The notes below the pieces were generated by a model. The model was given only the letters and a program-made list of their open reading frames with translations, had not been told where the DNA came from and searched no databases. A stretch of 64,000 nt of DNA, from positions 33,846,987 to 33,910,986 of the forward strand of contig OX637290.1 of the NCBI GenBank assembly GCA_951799445.1, read 5' to 3'. Below are positions 1-13,800 of this stretch, piece after piece (the first letter of the stretch is position 1; the number at the start of each line of letters is the position of its first letter). Source of the stretch: Pseudisothecium myosuroides. Taxonomy: Eukaryota > Streptophyta > Bryopsida > Hypnales > Lembophyllaceae. A program made the translations under genes and the position numbers.

Positions 1-317
1 TTCCGGTTATGTATGTTAGGCCCTTAAAGCTCATTTTTGGGTGACCACATTTTAGATTTGACTTGTGAAAAAAGGATTAAAAGACTTCAAATCACTTTTG
101 CAATTTTAGCATCCTTATGACTAAACATTACATTCTTTCAATTCATAAGCATTATTGTTGTGATTTTTTATCCTATGTGATCTCTAATGTGTCTAGTTTG
201 ATTATGTATGGTTACATTTACAAAAAATTGATATAACTTATCCAAATGTTGTCTTTTTGTTCAATTTGGAGCAAATTCCTAGAAGCTCAATAAAGGCCTA
301 GAGCATTTAGGGATTAA
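1..317. repeat. Right end of a TTAA-flanked dispersed repeat
   Basis: This stretch aligns by eye along its length with 39,470-39,787, sharing blocks such as AAATTCCTAGAAG and the terminal GCATTTAGGG[GA]TTAA. It ends with TTAA at 314-317, the same end as the complete element at 38,542-39,787. The left end lies outside the window. No coding potential is visible. Confidence 0.55.
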
Positions 318-1332
318 ATATTGTGGACACTATGGCACAATGAGACAATGAGACTTGGCAAACCAATAATTTTGAAGACAATTTTAAAGACAATTTTAGT
401 GTATACTAAACTTTTCACTCCCTTCTAGAATATAAATGTAGTCATTTTCAAAGCAGTAAATGATTAGTGCACTCTGATATTTACAACAAAAAGTGTGCAC
501 AATAACTTGTTCTAAGGCCATAACAAGAACTAAGCCCAAAGCAAACTAGTTTGGCACTACAGAATGTGTAGCAATCACTAAGTAATAAATAAGTAGTAGA
601 TCTGCATCGCAAATAAGGCAAATCCAGTACTCAAAGTTGGCATTATAACCAAAAATTGAAAGCAGGGCACAAACATGTAGCATGATGATTCAATGAATTT
701 TACTGTATAAGTTGTTTTTGCAAGCTCGTGATGTGGGCACTCATGCAATCAATAGAGTGAACTTGTTGCTACAAATCTAGGTGCAAATAAAGTTGGTAGC
801 TTGCTATTGTCAATCAAGGCATTTTTTTGGACCGGTGTCCCCTGCTGGTCTCACAGCACAGGCCACCTGCAAAGAGATATACTTAGTCAGTATCTCCTAC
901 ACCACATCCGTTTCACACGTCAACTACAAGTAAATGAATGAAACGAAAATTCCTGATATAGTTGCTTAGGCAGTACATCTGTGAAGTACAAATTCCTCTC
1001 CATCTATTCTGGTCTGAAAGAGATGACACCCAGTATCTACTAGCTCAGAGAAGTATAGCATGCAGACCAGGTTTAAACAAAAGCGGGAGTGCTAGTCTGC
1101 CAATCGAGCTTCCTCTGTTGCTTGATCTCCATCCAGTAAACCTTCAGCAAGTTGTTGTCTGTGCAGACTCCATTCTCGTCAAAATAATAACCCAATCCCA
1201 ATTCTCGATCAAAACAAAGCCACAAATACCTGCATGCGGCCTGTAGCATCCACCTGTACAGAATGTATGACGTTGTGGTTGGGAAGATGCAATAGACCTC
1301 TGGGATACATATTTTCAACCCAAAGAAAACGA
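318..1332. other. AT-rich region downstream of the RING-H2 gene
   Basis: No supported gene, tRNA or repeat was seen here. The part nearest 1,332 probably holds the 3' UTR of the minus-strand gene that stops at 1,333. Short open frames near 960-1,250 overlap on both strands and lack protein-like composition. Confidence 0.4.
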
Positions 1333-4300
1333 TCACTTGTTCTTATGCCTACCCCTACCGCTCTTCTTGGGTTTCTCTGCTGCCTCGGCCTCAACCTGTT
1401 TGGCAAGAGAATGGCGAGTGTGACGCATTGTAGGGGCTGGCACTTGAGCTTTACCTGCCTTTTCCAGTTCTCCACTCGATTTCCCCAAACTTGATACACT
1501 AACCTTTTTTCGAAGCCCCTGCTCTTCCAAGGCAGGAATGTGGGCTCTTTTACCGGTGATAGAATAACGCCCCTCTCCACTCCCATGCATCCCCTTCCCA
1601 CTTTCATTTTCATGTGCGTCCTGTTCAATCCCTTTCTCAGCTCCATTGTCATCGTCACTTTTGTCCTCTACCACATTATATGCAGCAAGTTTTCCATGCA
1701 CGACCCCTGCTGAACCATACAAATTGGTAATCACCTCCAAAAACAAACTGAATGCATCGGAAAGGAAGCACAAGAGGAGTGTGACTCAGAAGATCGACAC
1801 CATAAATGCAAGTGGAAACATGTGAGTTCACAATTATTAGGATTTGTGGCGAACGGGCACATGTAGACTATACCTCAGCAAAACATACGGCATTCCAACT
1901 CGTCATTGAAGCTTGCACGTTTCTTGCAAGAACCCAGTAAATGATGTACTACCACCCCAAGCCTACTTCGCTCTACACTAGAAGACTGCTAAAGTACGCG
2001 AGGGCATCCCAAAATCAAATGAACACACATGTATGCGCAGGCTCTTACCAGCTGTGGCTTCCACCACTCGCAGGGCATTACTATCCAGCGGTACTACAGC
2101 ACTTGAGAGAGCCTGCGTGACCCCGGACTGGTGCAGCCGAGCAGCATAGGGCTGTTTTACTGGCGAGTCAACCACCTGTTGTGAATCGTCATTTCCTGTT
2201 TCTGTCGCTTCATCCTGAGTTTGACATCCTCCACTTACAAAGGACCCAGGAACAAGCTTGCTGCCAGATGTGCATGGTAGCAGGGAATGCACTTGTTGGA
2301 TGGACCCGGTGGATCCCCAATCTGAGTGCTTCCCTTTCGACTGTGATACTACAAAATACAAGAAAAGAGGCTAAATCTCTAAGTATAAGAGCAGGGATGA
2401 TGGCTGGCCAGCCACCAATAGGAGAACACATTCTCAAAGATGTAAGATCTGAAACTCTAATATAAAGAGTAGAATAGAAGAGATCAGCTGATACCAATAA
2501 GAGAAGACTTTGCAATCTCATTTCAGCATTTCAACACATAATGTGGCAACAAATCAGAAATCATAGCAAGAATAAAACATTTTAGCAAGAAAGCAACCAT
2601 TGAAACAGTAAAGCATGCCTTCAAGGAACAAAGCACATAATCAGGCAAGAAAGCAAAGTTTCTAGCAAGGTAGCAAAGATTCTATCAAGGAAGCAAAGCT
2701 AGTATCACCCAAGCACATGCCCTACAAAGGACATACAATTTCGAGCAAGAACGCAAAGATAGTAGCAACTAGGCACACACTCCAGCAAGAAAGCATAAAT
2801 TTGAGTATCAAAGCCAAAATTCTAGCAACACAGCATAGCAGGTAGCACCCTAGTACATACAGTAGCAACCAAGCACATAATTTAGCACCCTAGCACATAT
2901 AGTAGCAACCAAGCACATACAGTAGCAACCAAGCACATACAGTAGCAACCAAGCACATACAGTAGCACCCTAGCACATACACTAGAACCCTAACACATAC
3001 GGTAGCACCCAAGCACATGTCCTAGGAAGGAAGTAGCATTTCTAGGAAGAAAGCAGAGATGGTAGCATCCAAGCACATATTCCAGCAACAAAGGATAAAT
3101 TCGAGCATCAAAGCAGTCATCTAGAAACATACTAGCACACAAGCACAAATTCTAGGAAGTAAGTAGAATTTCTAGCAACAAATAAAAGGTAGTAGCACCC
3201 AAGCACATATTCTAACAAGTGATTGGCTACATTTTAAGCAACACAGCCAACATAGTACCAACCACGCACATTTTCTAGCCAGAAAGCAGAATTTCAAGCA
3301 AGAACTCAGAACTTATAGCAACACAGCAAGCATAGAAGGATCCTAGCGAACTTATAAATCAACAGTGTACATATTCAAGTAGAGGAGCAGATTATGAAGG
3401 AAGCTTTCAAATTTTGATCAATGACAGAGGTTTATTTCCAAGCAACGTTGCACATTCAGAGGTGAAGAAGGTTGTTTTCAATCAAACCCTAATCCAGTAG
3501 CAGAGAACGGAATGAGGCCACTTACACATTGGGCTCCGAATTCCAAAACTGCACTTCATTGTGTCGCTCAGCTCACACACTGATTTGTCCAACCGAAGCC
3601 TTGTAGCATCCTCTCCCGGTTGCATCTTCTGGAATCCAAATGATGCCCACCAACTAGGGGCAAATACCTCATTGCAAGTTACACAACTGTTTACTCTTTC
3701 TGCCAATTTTGTAATGCAGAAAGGGTGGTAAAAGTGTCGGCAGCTCGCCATGACCACGTCATACGAGTTATACCAACGATTGCAAACAGCACAAGGCTCA
3801 AGCATAAAAGGACCTACAGCCTCTTCAACTTCGTGAGGGTGCAAACAAGGTTTTGGACAGCAATGCACACCTGCACCAGCCTTCAGCTTCTCAATTTCAT
3901 CAGCCACTGCTTCTTTGTGCCTCCTAAACTCTAAGATTTCTTCGCAAACAGCTTGCATGTCCAATTCTGAGTTCCTCAATTCCAGACATACATCTTCGTA
4001 TAGGGCTTGTGCTTTTTTGGACTTCCTCTCAGCATCGTCAGAGCCAAAAATAGCAAAGTCTAGCTTGCGTGCCAATACGTCTCTATCGCACTTCAGTTCA
4101 TCTAATTTCTTCAGTCCCAGAGTGAATCCATCATTCCCCTCGTCAAGTCTGTCCCTGTAACCCTAGACCTTCATAAGGGCAATGATAGAGGAGAAGTACT
4201 CAACATCTCCAAATCTCAAACCCTAAGATTTCAGAAGCCAATGAAAACCAGAGCATGAATAATTTGAAAATCAAAAAGCATATTTGGGCCCAACCAAGTC

Positions 4301-5483
4301 AAATTTTGACTCCTTTAATCTAATAAACGTAGAGCTTGACTAGGCAGCCCCAAAGCTTTGCCGTGAATGCTGAACCCTAAAACTTGGAGAACCATGAATC
4401 ACACAAGTGATAAGAAGCTGAGAATTCAAAACTCGTGAAGTGCACATAACTGCGAATTTGACCCTGTAAAATAAGCATCCACCATTCAAGTAGACGCCCT
4501 AAACCCTGAAACCCTTCACCTAATCACCAACAAACCTAGAGTTGAAGCTTGACAAGCCATGGCTCACAACAGTAGACGATGGAGAGAGAATCGGGAAGTA
4601 TTACCGAGGCCAAGACATTAGCAATCTGCAAATCGATCTTTGCCAAAGCCTCCTCTGCCGCTGTCACATTTTCAGCAGCTTCCTTTGCATCGGCCAGTCG
4701 GTCGTCCACTCCGAACTTGTACATAACTATCTTCTCCTCCATGGTCTTCTTTGCTGCCAAGAGAATTTGCTGCTTCCTTTCACTGCCCACCAGGAATTCC
4801 TCTTCCACTCGCAGCACCTCCTCAATAGTCGCAAGATCTGCGTCTGAAACGTGACCAATGGCAGAAAGAGACCTCTCAGGTTTCAAATCTTGCTCAGGTG
4901 TCCCTATCGCTCCTTTTTTACCTGATCCGACAGTTCTTGGTGCTACATGGGGGGCCAGAACCTGCAGCCGAGCTAGCTGCTCAGATGTAAGATCACGTCG
5001 TACCAAATCTCCCTCTACACGGCTTGCAAGTGTAAACGAAGTGGACGAAGCCGCAGAGGCCCAGTCGACCTTTAGTCCCATTTGTTCTGCAATGTTTCCC
5101 TTAACTACCCACGCCATGAACTTGTTGTTTGTGACCTCCGTTTTCCCATAAATTTTTGCGTACAACTTGACGAGTTCTCTCCTCCTCTCTGGCAGCAATG
5201 CACTGTTGGTAGTCTTGTAGGTTGTACATTTCCCCCAAACCTCCTCTATCTTCTCTTGTGTCACCACGGCCATATCGCTAGTGAGTTTAGGGTTTAATCC
5301 TTCTCCACACAAGCCTCTGTCAGTCTCAAAAAACTCAAGAGTCTGAGCCTTCAAGTTCGCTAGCTCCGTTAAAAGCTCTAGAACACTGGCGCCAGCTTTC
5401 ACTGGTCGCGGCTTCCTCTCCAACGAGGTCCTCCTCTGTTTCACAAGACGTGCGGACTCTCCACGTACAAGTGATGAATCCAT
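1333..5483 (-). CDS. RING-H2 zinc finger / coiled-coil protein, four exons
   Basis: Likely a RING-type E3 ubiquitin ligase subunit or nuclear adaptor; the substrate is unknown. My model has exons 5483-4605, 4162-3526, 2348-2049 and 1706-1333. Introns begin GTAATA, GTAAGT and GTAAGA and end in AG, and the phases (0, 1, 1) close into one 729-codon frame with no internal stop. Residues 1-293 are charged and helical, with a DLQIANVLAS end at the first splice. A coiled coil follows around 325-385. The RING-H2 signature is at about 417-456: CAVC, then C-x-H-x2-H-x2-C, then CVTC, with spacing x13 and x10. The C-terminus is acidic, then basic (KPKKSGRGRHKNK), suggesting nuclear localisation. Exon 4's acceptor (ttcagcag) is the weakest junction and was chosen by phase. 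It is the only host gene in the window that looks intact. Confidence 0.75.
2536..3400. repeat. Degenerate 20-bp minisatellite in intron 2 of the RING-H2 gene
   Basis: Imperfect tandem copies of an AGTAGCAACCAAGCACATAC unit run through the intron between 3,525 and 2,349. The copies at about 2,880-2,990 are nearly perfect and the flanks decay gradually. No coding or regulatory role is visible. Confidence 0.8.
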
Positions 5484-5853
5484 GAACCCCCCCTAAACGC
5501 AGTGAATGTAAGCCCGTAACTAATCCTGAACCCCAAGCTGCGAGCTCTGTAAACCCCTAAGTTGCGACCTCAAACCCTAAACTCCAAGCTGCGAGCTCCG
5601 TAACTCCTCCCTTTTTCCACACAAGAGAAAATGAAACCTCAAAAAAACTGGCCTGACAGCACCTCGTCAAACGTAACGTCGAGAGGAGAGAGAGAACAGG
5701 AGTCCAATTCCGTTGCGAGGAACGAAAGCGGGAGCGCCATTTCAAAATCGCGCGCCCAAGTGGAAGTCCAGCAAGGCTTGTCAGAAACGGCAGTCATCAA
5801 CACACTTGCACATAAAGGACTCCGTTAAGCACCCTCTCCATGTCGCAAGTGGC
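5484..5853. promoter_or_regulatory. Upstream region of the RING-H2 gene
   Basis: This 370-bp gap separates the ParB-like gene's stop (5,854) from the RING-H2 gene's ATG (5,483), both on the minus strand. It contains AAACCCTAA telobox-like motifs (for example near 5,572) and a roughly 50-bp imperfect duplication around CAAGCTGCGAGCTC. Teloboxes are common in plant promoters and 5' UTRs. No TATA box can be assigned. Confidence 0.4.
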
Positions 5854-7845
5854 TCATATTAGCTCATGTGTACCCTCCTGCAAGAACTCAGGCCCAAATG
5901 TCGGTATCGCCACGGAAACAATTTTGGACAGCTTCTGTCGGTTGGAGGCTTTCGCCTCTTTGATGGACTTCCTCATAGCAGCTGCAACTCCATCCGGTGT
6001 GACGTCCTCTTCAGGAGTATCCTCATGATACTTACGAACAGCAAGGTCAGCCGCCGCCGAGATCTCTTGCTGCTCGACATCAAAAATGAGTATTACTTGA
6101 GAAGACTTCCAAAAGCAATGTCATTCTGAAATCACTCGCACTGAAGACACAGAATGGTTTAAAACATACCTTGAAAATAAATGACGTAAACACGTCGAGA
6201 GGCATGGAGTACCAGGACGGTCGGCTGTACTGCTTGCATGTCTGGAATTCCTCGGGCGTCAAGAGCTCATGAAATTTCTCAACGTCCATGACCCCATACT
6301 TCTGCACATGGTACAGTGTATGCACCAGGTTTGTCTTGACGTGAGAATTCTCTGTTTGCCTACAGAGACCAAAAATGCATTGTGTCAAATACCATAAGAT
6401 AGTGTACTCCCGCACACTGAACAATAATAAAATTGAAGGAACAGAATTTGGAATAGTGGAAGGTACTTACTGGTTAATATCGTGCATAGCTTGCATGGCG
6501 GTGCTAATTCGACTCCTCGTATCTAGGACAATCGTGTCCACAGCATAGTGCCAATTAATATTCGCGGGGTGCATCCGCTGGATATGGTTCATCCATGCGA
6601 TTCGGCGGTGATTGCCGTCACAGACAAAGAACTTCTGGTCCACTAAATACTTCAAGGCAGTGTGAGAAAGAAGATGGGCATTGAACTTTTCGTTCACTTG
6701 GTTCCACAGAGGTCCCCATTCTTCCTTCTCTGAGGCCGAGAACACTCCAATCTGACCGGATTCATCAGCAATGGACACGTAGAACACTCTTGCTCCCTCC
6801 TCGTACCCATATGCGAACTAGTTCTCTAGCTGCACAAGGTCACACTGTAGTGTTGGCCGGACCATTGGCATAGGAACCATTCGGCATAACGGAATACGCA
6901 TTCTGGAGAGATCGGATGAGGTAAGCTTCAGGCTCGCAATAGTTGATAAAGTGTCCAGCTTCTGAGTCTTCCTAATATCGTCCTCCATCATGTCCCGACC
7001 AATTCCAGGGAGGCCATCATCTTCCAAGTCGTGCACCTCTGCGAACTCAACCGGAGGTATTGGCACATCATCCACCACAGTGGGAACAGGCGACTTCGTA
7101 GGAGAGCCCACTTGACTCTCACTCTGCGTTTCCTAGACATGGGATGCACAACAGTAACCATTTCACGAGAGTGAGGACCATGTCAGTTGAGAATGGTATA
7201 TGCATATAAGGAAGTGACTTCAGGCATTAGATGGATCTTGTAAAATGAAATTATAAACCATACGATACCAAATATCCAACCTTCTTCACTCTGTAACCTA
7301 TGGCAACCTCAAAGCCCGCAAGTGCATCTTTGTGTCACGGGCACGTAATTCCCGCAGCAAAATATGAGAATGTCATCATCGGAAAGAATGCGGGATGTCA
7401 CATCTACAGCTCCTTGCTCACAGGTGCAATAATCTACGCTATATCCAGGAGAGGAGTTAAGCTCCTCCAGAAGATTTTCTCCGACAGAAGTGCACGTAGA
7501 TTGTGTACAGGATATGCTTTCACATTCCTGTATCTTCACACGGGTCAAGGGAAACTCCTGTCAACATCCATGTTGCCTTACCGGAGGAATCTCCATGACA
7601 GCGGACTAGGTTAGCTGTGGGCGTTCCACATCGTCTGCAGTACATTGTTTCTTCTGAACATCCACTAGCTGCTGTAGAGAAACCAAATAACCAAAAAAAC
7701 CATCAGGAATCCACGCAGCAACATATGTTACAATTAAAATAAAACCCAGAAAAATTTAAAGTGATAGGAAGGACGGTAAAGCCTCTCCCGAGGAGAATGC
7801 GGTCAATTCCAAGATGACCCCTCTTGAGACCCGGCATGAACAACA

Positions 7846-10800
7846 AGAAATCACACCACAAGCAAAACAAATGGGGAAGTGGAATAGATCCCAACCCCGA
7901 CCGAATTGAACCTTCATCTTGCCGGCCCTCCGAGATGACCCCTCTCGGTGCCGAGAGGCCACCCCGGGGGTCCTGGGATCGGCCATCAAGCTCAACAACG
8001 AGACCCTGAGGGCGCTGGGCCGCATTTTTTTTTTCAAACATATTTTTCAATATTTGAACACCAGGCTTGACTTCTCTGGACTTGAAGAACCAGAACTCAC
8101 ACCCCAAGGAAGAAAATGAGGAGGGTGACCAAATCCCTCCCCCGATTGAATTGAAGCTTTATCATGCCGGCCCTCCGAGATGACTCCTCTCGGTGCCGAG
8201 AGGCCACCGCCGGGGTCCTGGGATCGGCTATCAAGCTCAACAGCGAGACCCTGAGGGCGCTGGGCCGCAATTTTTTTTTCAAACATATTTTTCAATATTT
8301 GAACACAAGGCTTGACCTCTCTGGACTTGAAGAACCAGAACTCACACTCCAAGGAAAAAAATGGGGAGGGTGACCAAATCCCTCCCCCGATTGAATTGAA
8401 GCTTCATCATGCCGGCCCTCCGAGATGACCCCTCTCGGTGCCGAGAGGCCACCCTAAGGGTCCTAAGATCGGCCATCAAGCTCAATAGCGAGACCCTGAG
8501 GGCGCTGGGCCGCAATTTTTTTTTCAAACATATTTTTTAATATTTGAACACCAGGCTTGACCTCTCTGGACTTGAAAAACCAGAACTCACACCACAAGGA
8601 AGAAAATGGGGAGGGTGACCAAATCCCTCCCCCGATTGAATTGAAGCTTCATCATGCCGGCCATCCGAGATGACCCCTCTCGGTGCCGAGAGACCACCCC
8701 GGGGGTCCTGGGATCGGCCATCAAGCTCAACAGCGAGACCCTGAGGGCGCTAGGCCGCACTTTTTTTTTCAAACATATTTTTCAATACTTGAACACCAGG
8801 CTTGACTTCTCTGGACTTGAAAAACCAGAACTCACACCACAAGGAAGAAAATGGGGAGGGCGACCAAATCCCTCCCCCGATTGAATTGAAGCTTTATCAT
8901 GCTGGCCCTCCGAGATGACCCCTCTCGGTGCCGAGAGGCCACCCCGAGGGTCCTGGGATCGGCCATCAAGCTCAACAGCGAGACCCTGAGGGCGCTGGGC
9001 CGCACTTTTTTTTTCAAACATATTTTCAATATTTGAACACCAGGCTTGACCTCTCTGGACTTGAAGAACCAGAACTCACACCCCAAGGAAGAAAATGAGG
9101 AGGGCGACCAAATCCCTCCCCCGATTGAATTGAAGCTTTATCATGCCGGCCCTCCGAGATGACTCCTCTCGGTGCCGAGAGGCCACCCCGGGGGTCCTGG
9201 GATCGGCCATCAAGCTCAACAGCGAGACCCTAAGGGCGCTAGGCCGCACTTTTTTTTTCAAACATATTTTTCAATATTTGAACACCAGGCTTGACTTCTC
9301 TGGACTTGAAGAAACAGAACTCACACCCCAAGGAAGAAAATGAGGAGGGCGACCAAATCCCTCCCCCGATTGAATTGAGGCTTCATCATGCCGGCCCTCC
9401 GAGATGACCCCTCTCGGTGCCGAGAGGCCACCCCGGGGGTCCTGGGATCGGCCATCAAGCTCAACAGCGAGACCCTGAGGGCGCTAGGTCGCATTTTTTT
9501 TTTCAAACATATTTTTCAATATTTGAACACCAGGCTTGACTTCTCTGGACTTGAAGAACCAGAACTCACACCACAAGGAAGAAAATGAGGAGGGCGACCA
9601 AATCCCTCCCCCGATTGAATTGAGGCTTCATCATGCCGGCCCTCCGAGATGACCCCTCTCGGTGCCGAGAGGCCACCCCGGGGGTCCTAGGATCGGCCAT
9701 CAAGCTCAACAGCGAGACCTTGAGGGCGCTGGGCCGCACTTTTTTTTTCAAACATATTTTTTAATATTTGAACACCAGGCTTGACCTCTCTGGACTTGAA
9801 GAACCAGAACTCACACCGCAAGGAAGAAAATGGGGAGGGTGACCAAATCCCTCCCCCGATTGAATTGAGGCTTCATCATGCCGGCCCTCCGAGATGACCC
9901 CTCTCGGTGCCGAGAGGCCACCCCGGGGGTCCTGGGATCGGCTATCAAGCTCAACAGCGAGACCCTCAGGGCGCTTGGCCGCACTTTTTTTTTCAAACAT
10001 ATTTTTCAATATTTGAACACCAGGCTTGACTTCTCTGGACTTGAAGAAACAGAACTCACACCCCAAGGAAGAAAATGGGGAGGGTGACCAAATCCCTCCC
10101 CCGATTGAATTGAAGCTTCATCATGCTGGCCCTCCGAGATGACCCCTCTCCGTGCCGAGAGGCCACCCCGGGGGTCCTGGGATCGGCCATCAAGCTCAAT
10201 AGCGAGACCCTGAGGGCGCTGGGCCGCACTTTTTTTTTAAAACATATTTTTCAATATTTGAACACCAGGCTTGACCTCTCTGGACTTGAAGAACCAGAAC
10301 TCACACCACAAGGAAGAAAATGGGGAGGGTGACCAAATCCCTCCTCCGATTGAATTGGAGCTTCATCATGCCGGCCCTCCGAGATGACCCCTCTTGGTGC
10401 CGAGAGGCCACCCCGGGGGTCCTGGGATCGGCCATCAAGCTCAACAGGGAGACCCTGAGGGCGCTAGGTCGCACTTTTTTTTTCAAACATATTTTTCAAT
10501 ATTTGAACACCAGGCTTGACCTCTCTGGACTTGAAGAACCAGAACTCACACCACAAGGAAGAAAATGGGGAGGGTGACCAAATCCCTCCCCCGATTGAAT
10601 TGAGGCTTCATCATGCCGGCCATCCGAGATGACCCCTCTCAGTGCCGAGAGGCCACCCCGGGGGTCCTGGGATCGGCGATCCAGCTCAACAGCGAGACCC
10701 TGAGGGCGCTTGGCCGCACTTTTTTTTTCAAACATATTTTTCAATATTTGAACACCAGGCTTGACTTCTCTGGACTTGAAGAAACAGAACTCACACCCCA

Positions 10801-13800
10801 AGGAAGAAAATGAGGAGGGTGACCAAATCCCTCCCCCGATTGAATTGATGCTTCATCATGCCGGCCCTCCGAGATGACCCCTTTCGGTGCCGAGAGGCCA
10901 CCCCGGGGGTCCTGGGATCCGCTATCAAGCTCAACAGCGAGACCCTGAGGGCGCTAGGCCGCACTTTTTTTTTCAAACATATTTTTCAATATTTGAACAC
11001 CAGGCTTGACCTCATTGGACTTGAACAACCAGAACTCACACCACAAGGAAGAAAATGGGGAGGGTGACCAAATCCCTCCCCTGATTGAATTGAGGCTTCA
11101 TCATGCCGGCCATCCGAGATGACCCCTCTCGGTGCCGAGAGGCCACCCCGGGGGTCCTGGGATCGGCCATCAAGCTCAACAGCGAGACCCTGAGGGCGCT
11201 GGGCCACACTTTTTTTTTTTCAAACATATTTTTCAATATTTGAACACCAGGCTTGACCTCTCTGGACTTGAAAAACCAGAACTCACACCCCAAGGAAGAA
11301 AATGGGGAGGGTGACCGAATCCCTCCCCTGATTGAATTGAGGCTTCATCATGCCGGCCATCCGAGATGACCCCTCTCGGTGCCGAGAGGCCACCCCGGGG
11401 GTCCTAGGATCGGCCATCAAGCTCAACAGCGAGACCCTGAGGGCGCTGGGCCGCATTTTTTTTTTCAAACATATTTTTCAATATTTGAACACCAGGCTTG
11501 ACTTCTCTGGACTTGAAGAACCAGAACTCACACCACAAGGAAGAAAATGAGGAGGGTGACCAAATCCCTCCCTCGATTGAATTGAAGCTTTATCATGCTG
11601 GCCCTCCGAGATGACCCCTCTCGGTGCCGAGAGGCCACCCCGGGGGTCCTGGGATCGGCTATCAAGCTCAACAGCGAGACCCTCAGGGCGCTTGGCCGCA
11701 CTTTTTTTTTCAAACATATTTTTCAATATTTGAACACCAGGCTTGACTTCTCTGGACTTGAAGAACCAGAACTCACACCCCAAGGAAGAAAATGAGGAGG
11801 GCGACCGAATCCCTCCCCCGATTGAATTGAAGCTTTATCATGCTGGCCCTCCGAGATGACCCCTCTCGGTGCCGAGAGGCCACCCCGGGGTCCTGGGATC
11901 GGCCATCAAGCTCAATAGCGAGACCCTGAGGGCGCTGGGCCGCACTTTTTTTTTAAAACATATTTTTCAATATTTGATCACCAGGCTTGACTTTTCTGGA
12001 CTTGAAGAAACAGAACTCACACCCCAAGGAAGAAAATGAGGAGGGCGACCAAATCCCTCCCCCGATTGAATTGAAGCTTTATCATGCTGGCCCTCCGAGA
12101 TGACCCCTCTCGGTGCCGAGAGGCCACCCCGAGGGTCCTGGGATCGGCCATCAAGCTCAACAGCGAGACCCTGAGGGCGCTTGGCCGCACTTTTTTTTTC
12201 AAACATATTTTTCAATATTTGAACACCAGGCTTGACTTCTCTGGACTTGAAGAACCAGAACTCACACCACAAGGAAGAAAATGAGGAGGGCGACCAAATC
12301 CCTCCCCCGATTGAATTGAAGCTTTATCATGCTGGCCCTCCGAGATGACCCCTCTCCGTGCCGAGAGGCCACCCCGGGGGTCCTGGGATCGGCCATCAAG
12401 CTCAACAGCGAGACCCTCAGGGCGCTTGGCCGCACTTTTTTTTTCAAACATATTTTTCAATATTTGAACACCAGGCTTGACCTCTCTGGACTTGAAGAAC
12501 CAGAACTCACACCGCAAGGAAGAAAATGGGGAGGGTGACCAAATCCCTCCCCCGATTGAATTGAGGCTTCATCATGCCGGCCGTCCGAGATGACCCCTCT
12601 TGGTGCCGAGAGGCCACGTCGGGGGTCCTGGGATCGGCTAACAAGCTCAATAGCGAGACCCCGAGGGCGCTGGGCCACACTTTTTTTTCAAACATATTTT
12701 TCAATATTTGAACACCAGGCTTGACCTCTCTGGACTTGAAGAACCAGAACTCACACCACAAGGAAGAAAATGAGGAGGGCGACCAAATCCCTCCCCCGAT
12801 TGAATTGAAGCTTTATCATGCTGGCCCTCCGAGATGACCCCTCTCGGTGCCGAGAGGCCACCCCGGGGGTCCTGGGATCGGCCATCAAGCTCAACAGCGA
12901 GACCCTGAGGGCGTTGGGCCGCACTTTTTTTTTAAAACATATTTTTCAATATTTCATCACCAGGCTTGACCTCTCTGGACTTGAAGAACCAGAACTCACA
13001 CCACAAGGAAGAAAATGGGGAGGGTGACCAAATCCCTCCCCCGATTGAATTGATGCTTCATCATGCCGGCCCTCCGAGATGACCCCTCTCGGTGCCGAGA
13101 GGCCACCCCGGGGGTCCTGGGATCGGCGATCAAGCTCAATAGCGAGACCCTGAGGGCGCTGGGCCACACTTTTTTTTCAAACATATTTTTCAATATTTGA
13201 ACACCAGGCTTGACCTCTCTGGACTTGAAAAACCAGAACTCACACCATAAGGAAGAAAATGGGGAGGGTGACCGAATCCCTCCCCTGATTGAATTGATGC
13301 TTCATCATGCCGGCCCTCCGAGATGACCCCTCTCGGTGCCGAGAGGCCACCCCGGGGGTCCTGGGATCGGCCATCAAGCTCAACAGCGAGACCCTGAGGG
13401 CGCTGGGCCACACTTTTTTTTTTTCAAACATATTTTTCAATATTTGAACACCAGGCTTGACCTCTCTGGACTTGAAAAACCAGAACTCACACCCCAAGGA
13501 AGAAAATGGGGAGGGTCACCGAATCCCTCCCCTAATTGAATTGAGGCTTCATCATGCCGGCCATCGGAGATGACCCCTCTCGGTGCCGAGAGGCCACCCC
13601 GGGGGTCCTGGGATCGGCCATCAAGCTCAACAGCGAGACCCTGAGGGCGCTGGGCCGCATTTTTTTTTTCAAACATATTTTTCAATATTTGAACACCAGG
13701 CTTGACTTCTCTGGACTTGAAGAACCAGAACTCACACCCCAAGAAAGAAAATGAGGAGGGTGACCAAATCCCTCCCCCGATTGAATTGAAGCTTTATCAT

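Noticed and set aside
7309..7555. Cys-rich frame as an extra exon of the ParB-like gene
   Set aside because: A strong GTAAGG donor at 7,578 and phase agreement with 7,132 place it in an intron, and in-frame TGA codons bound it.
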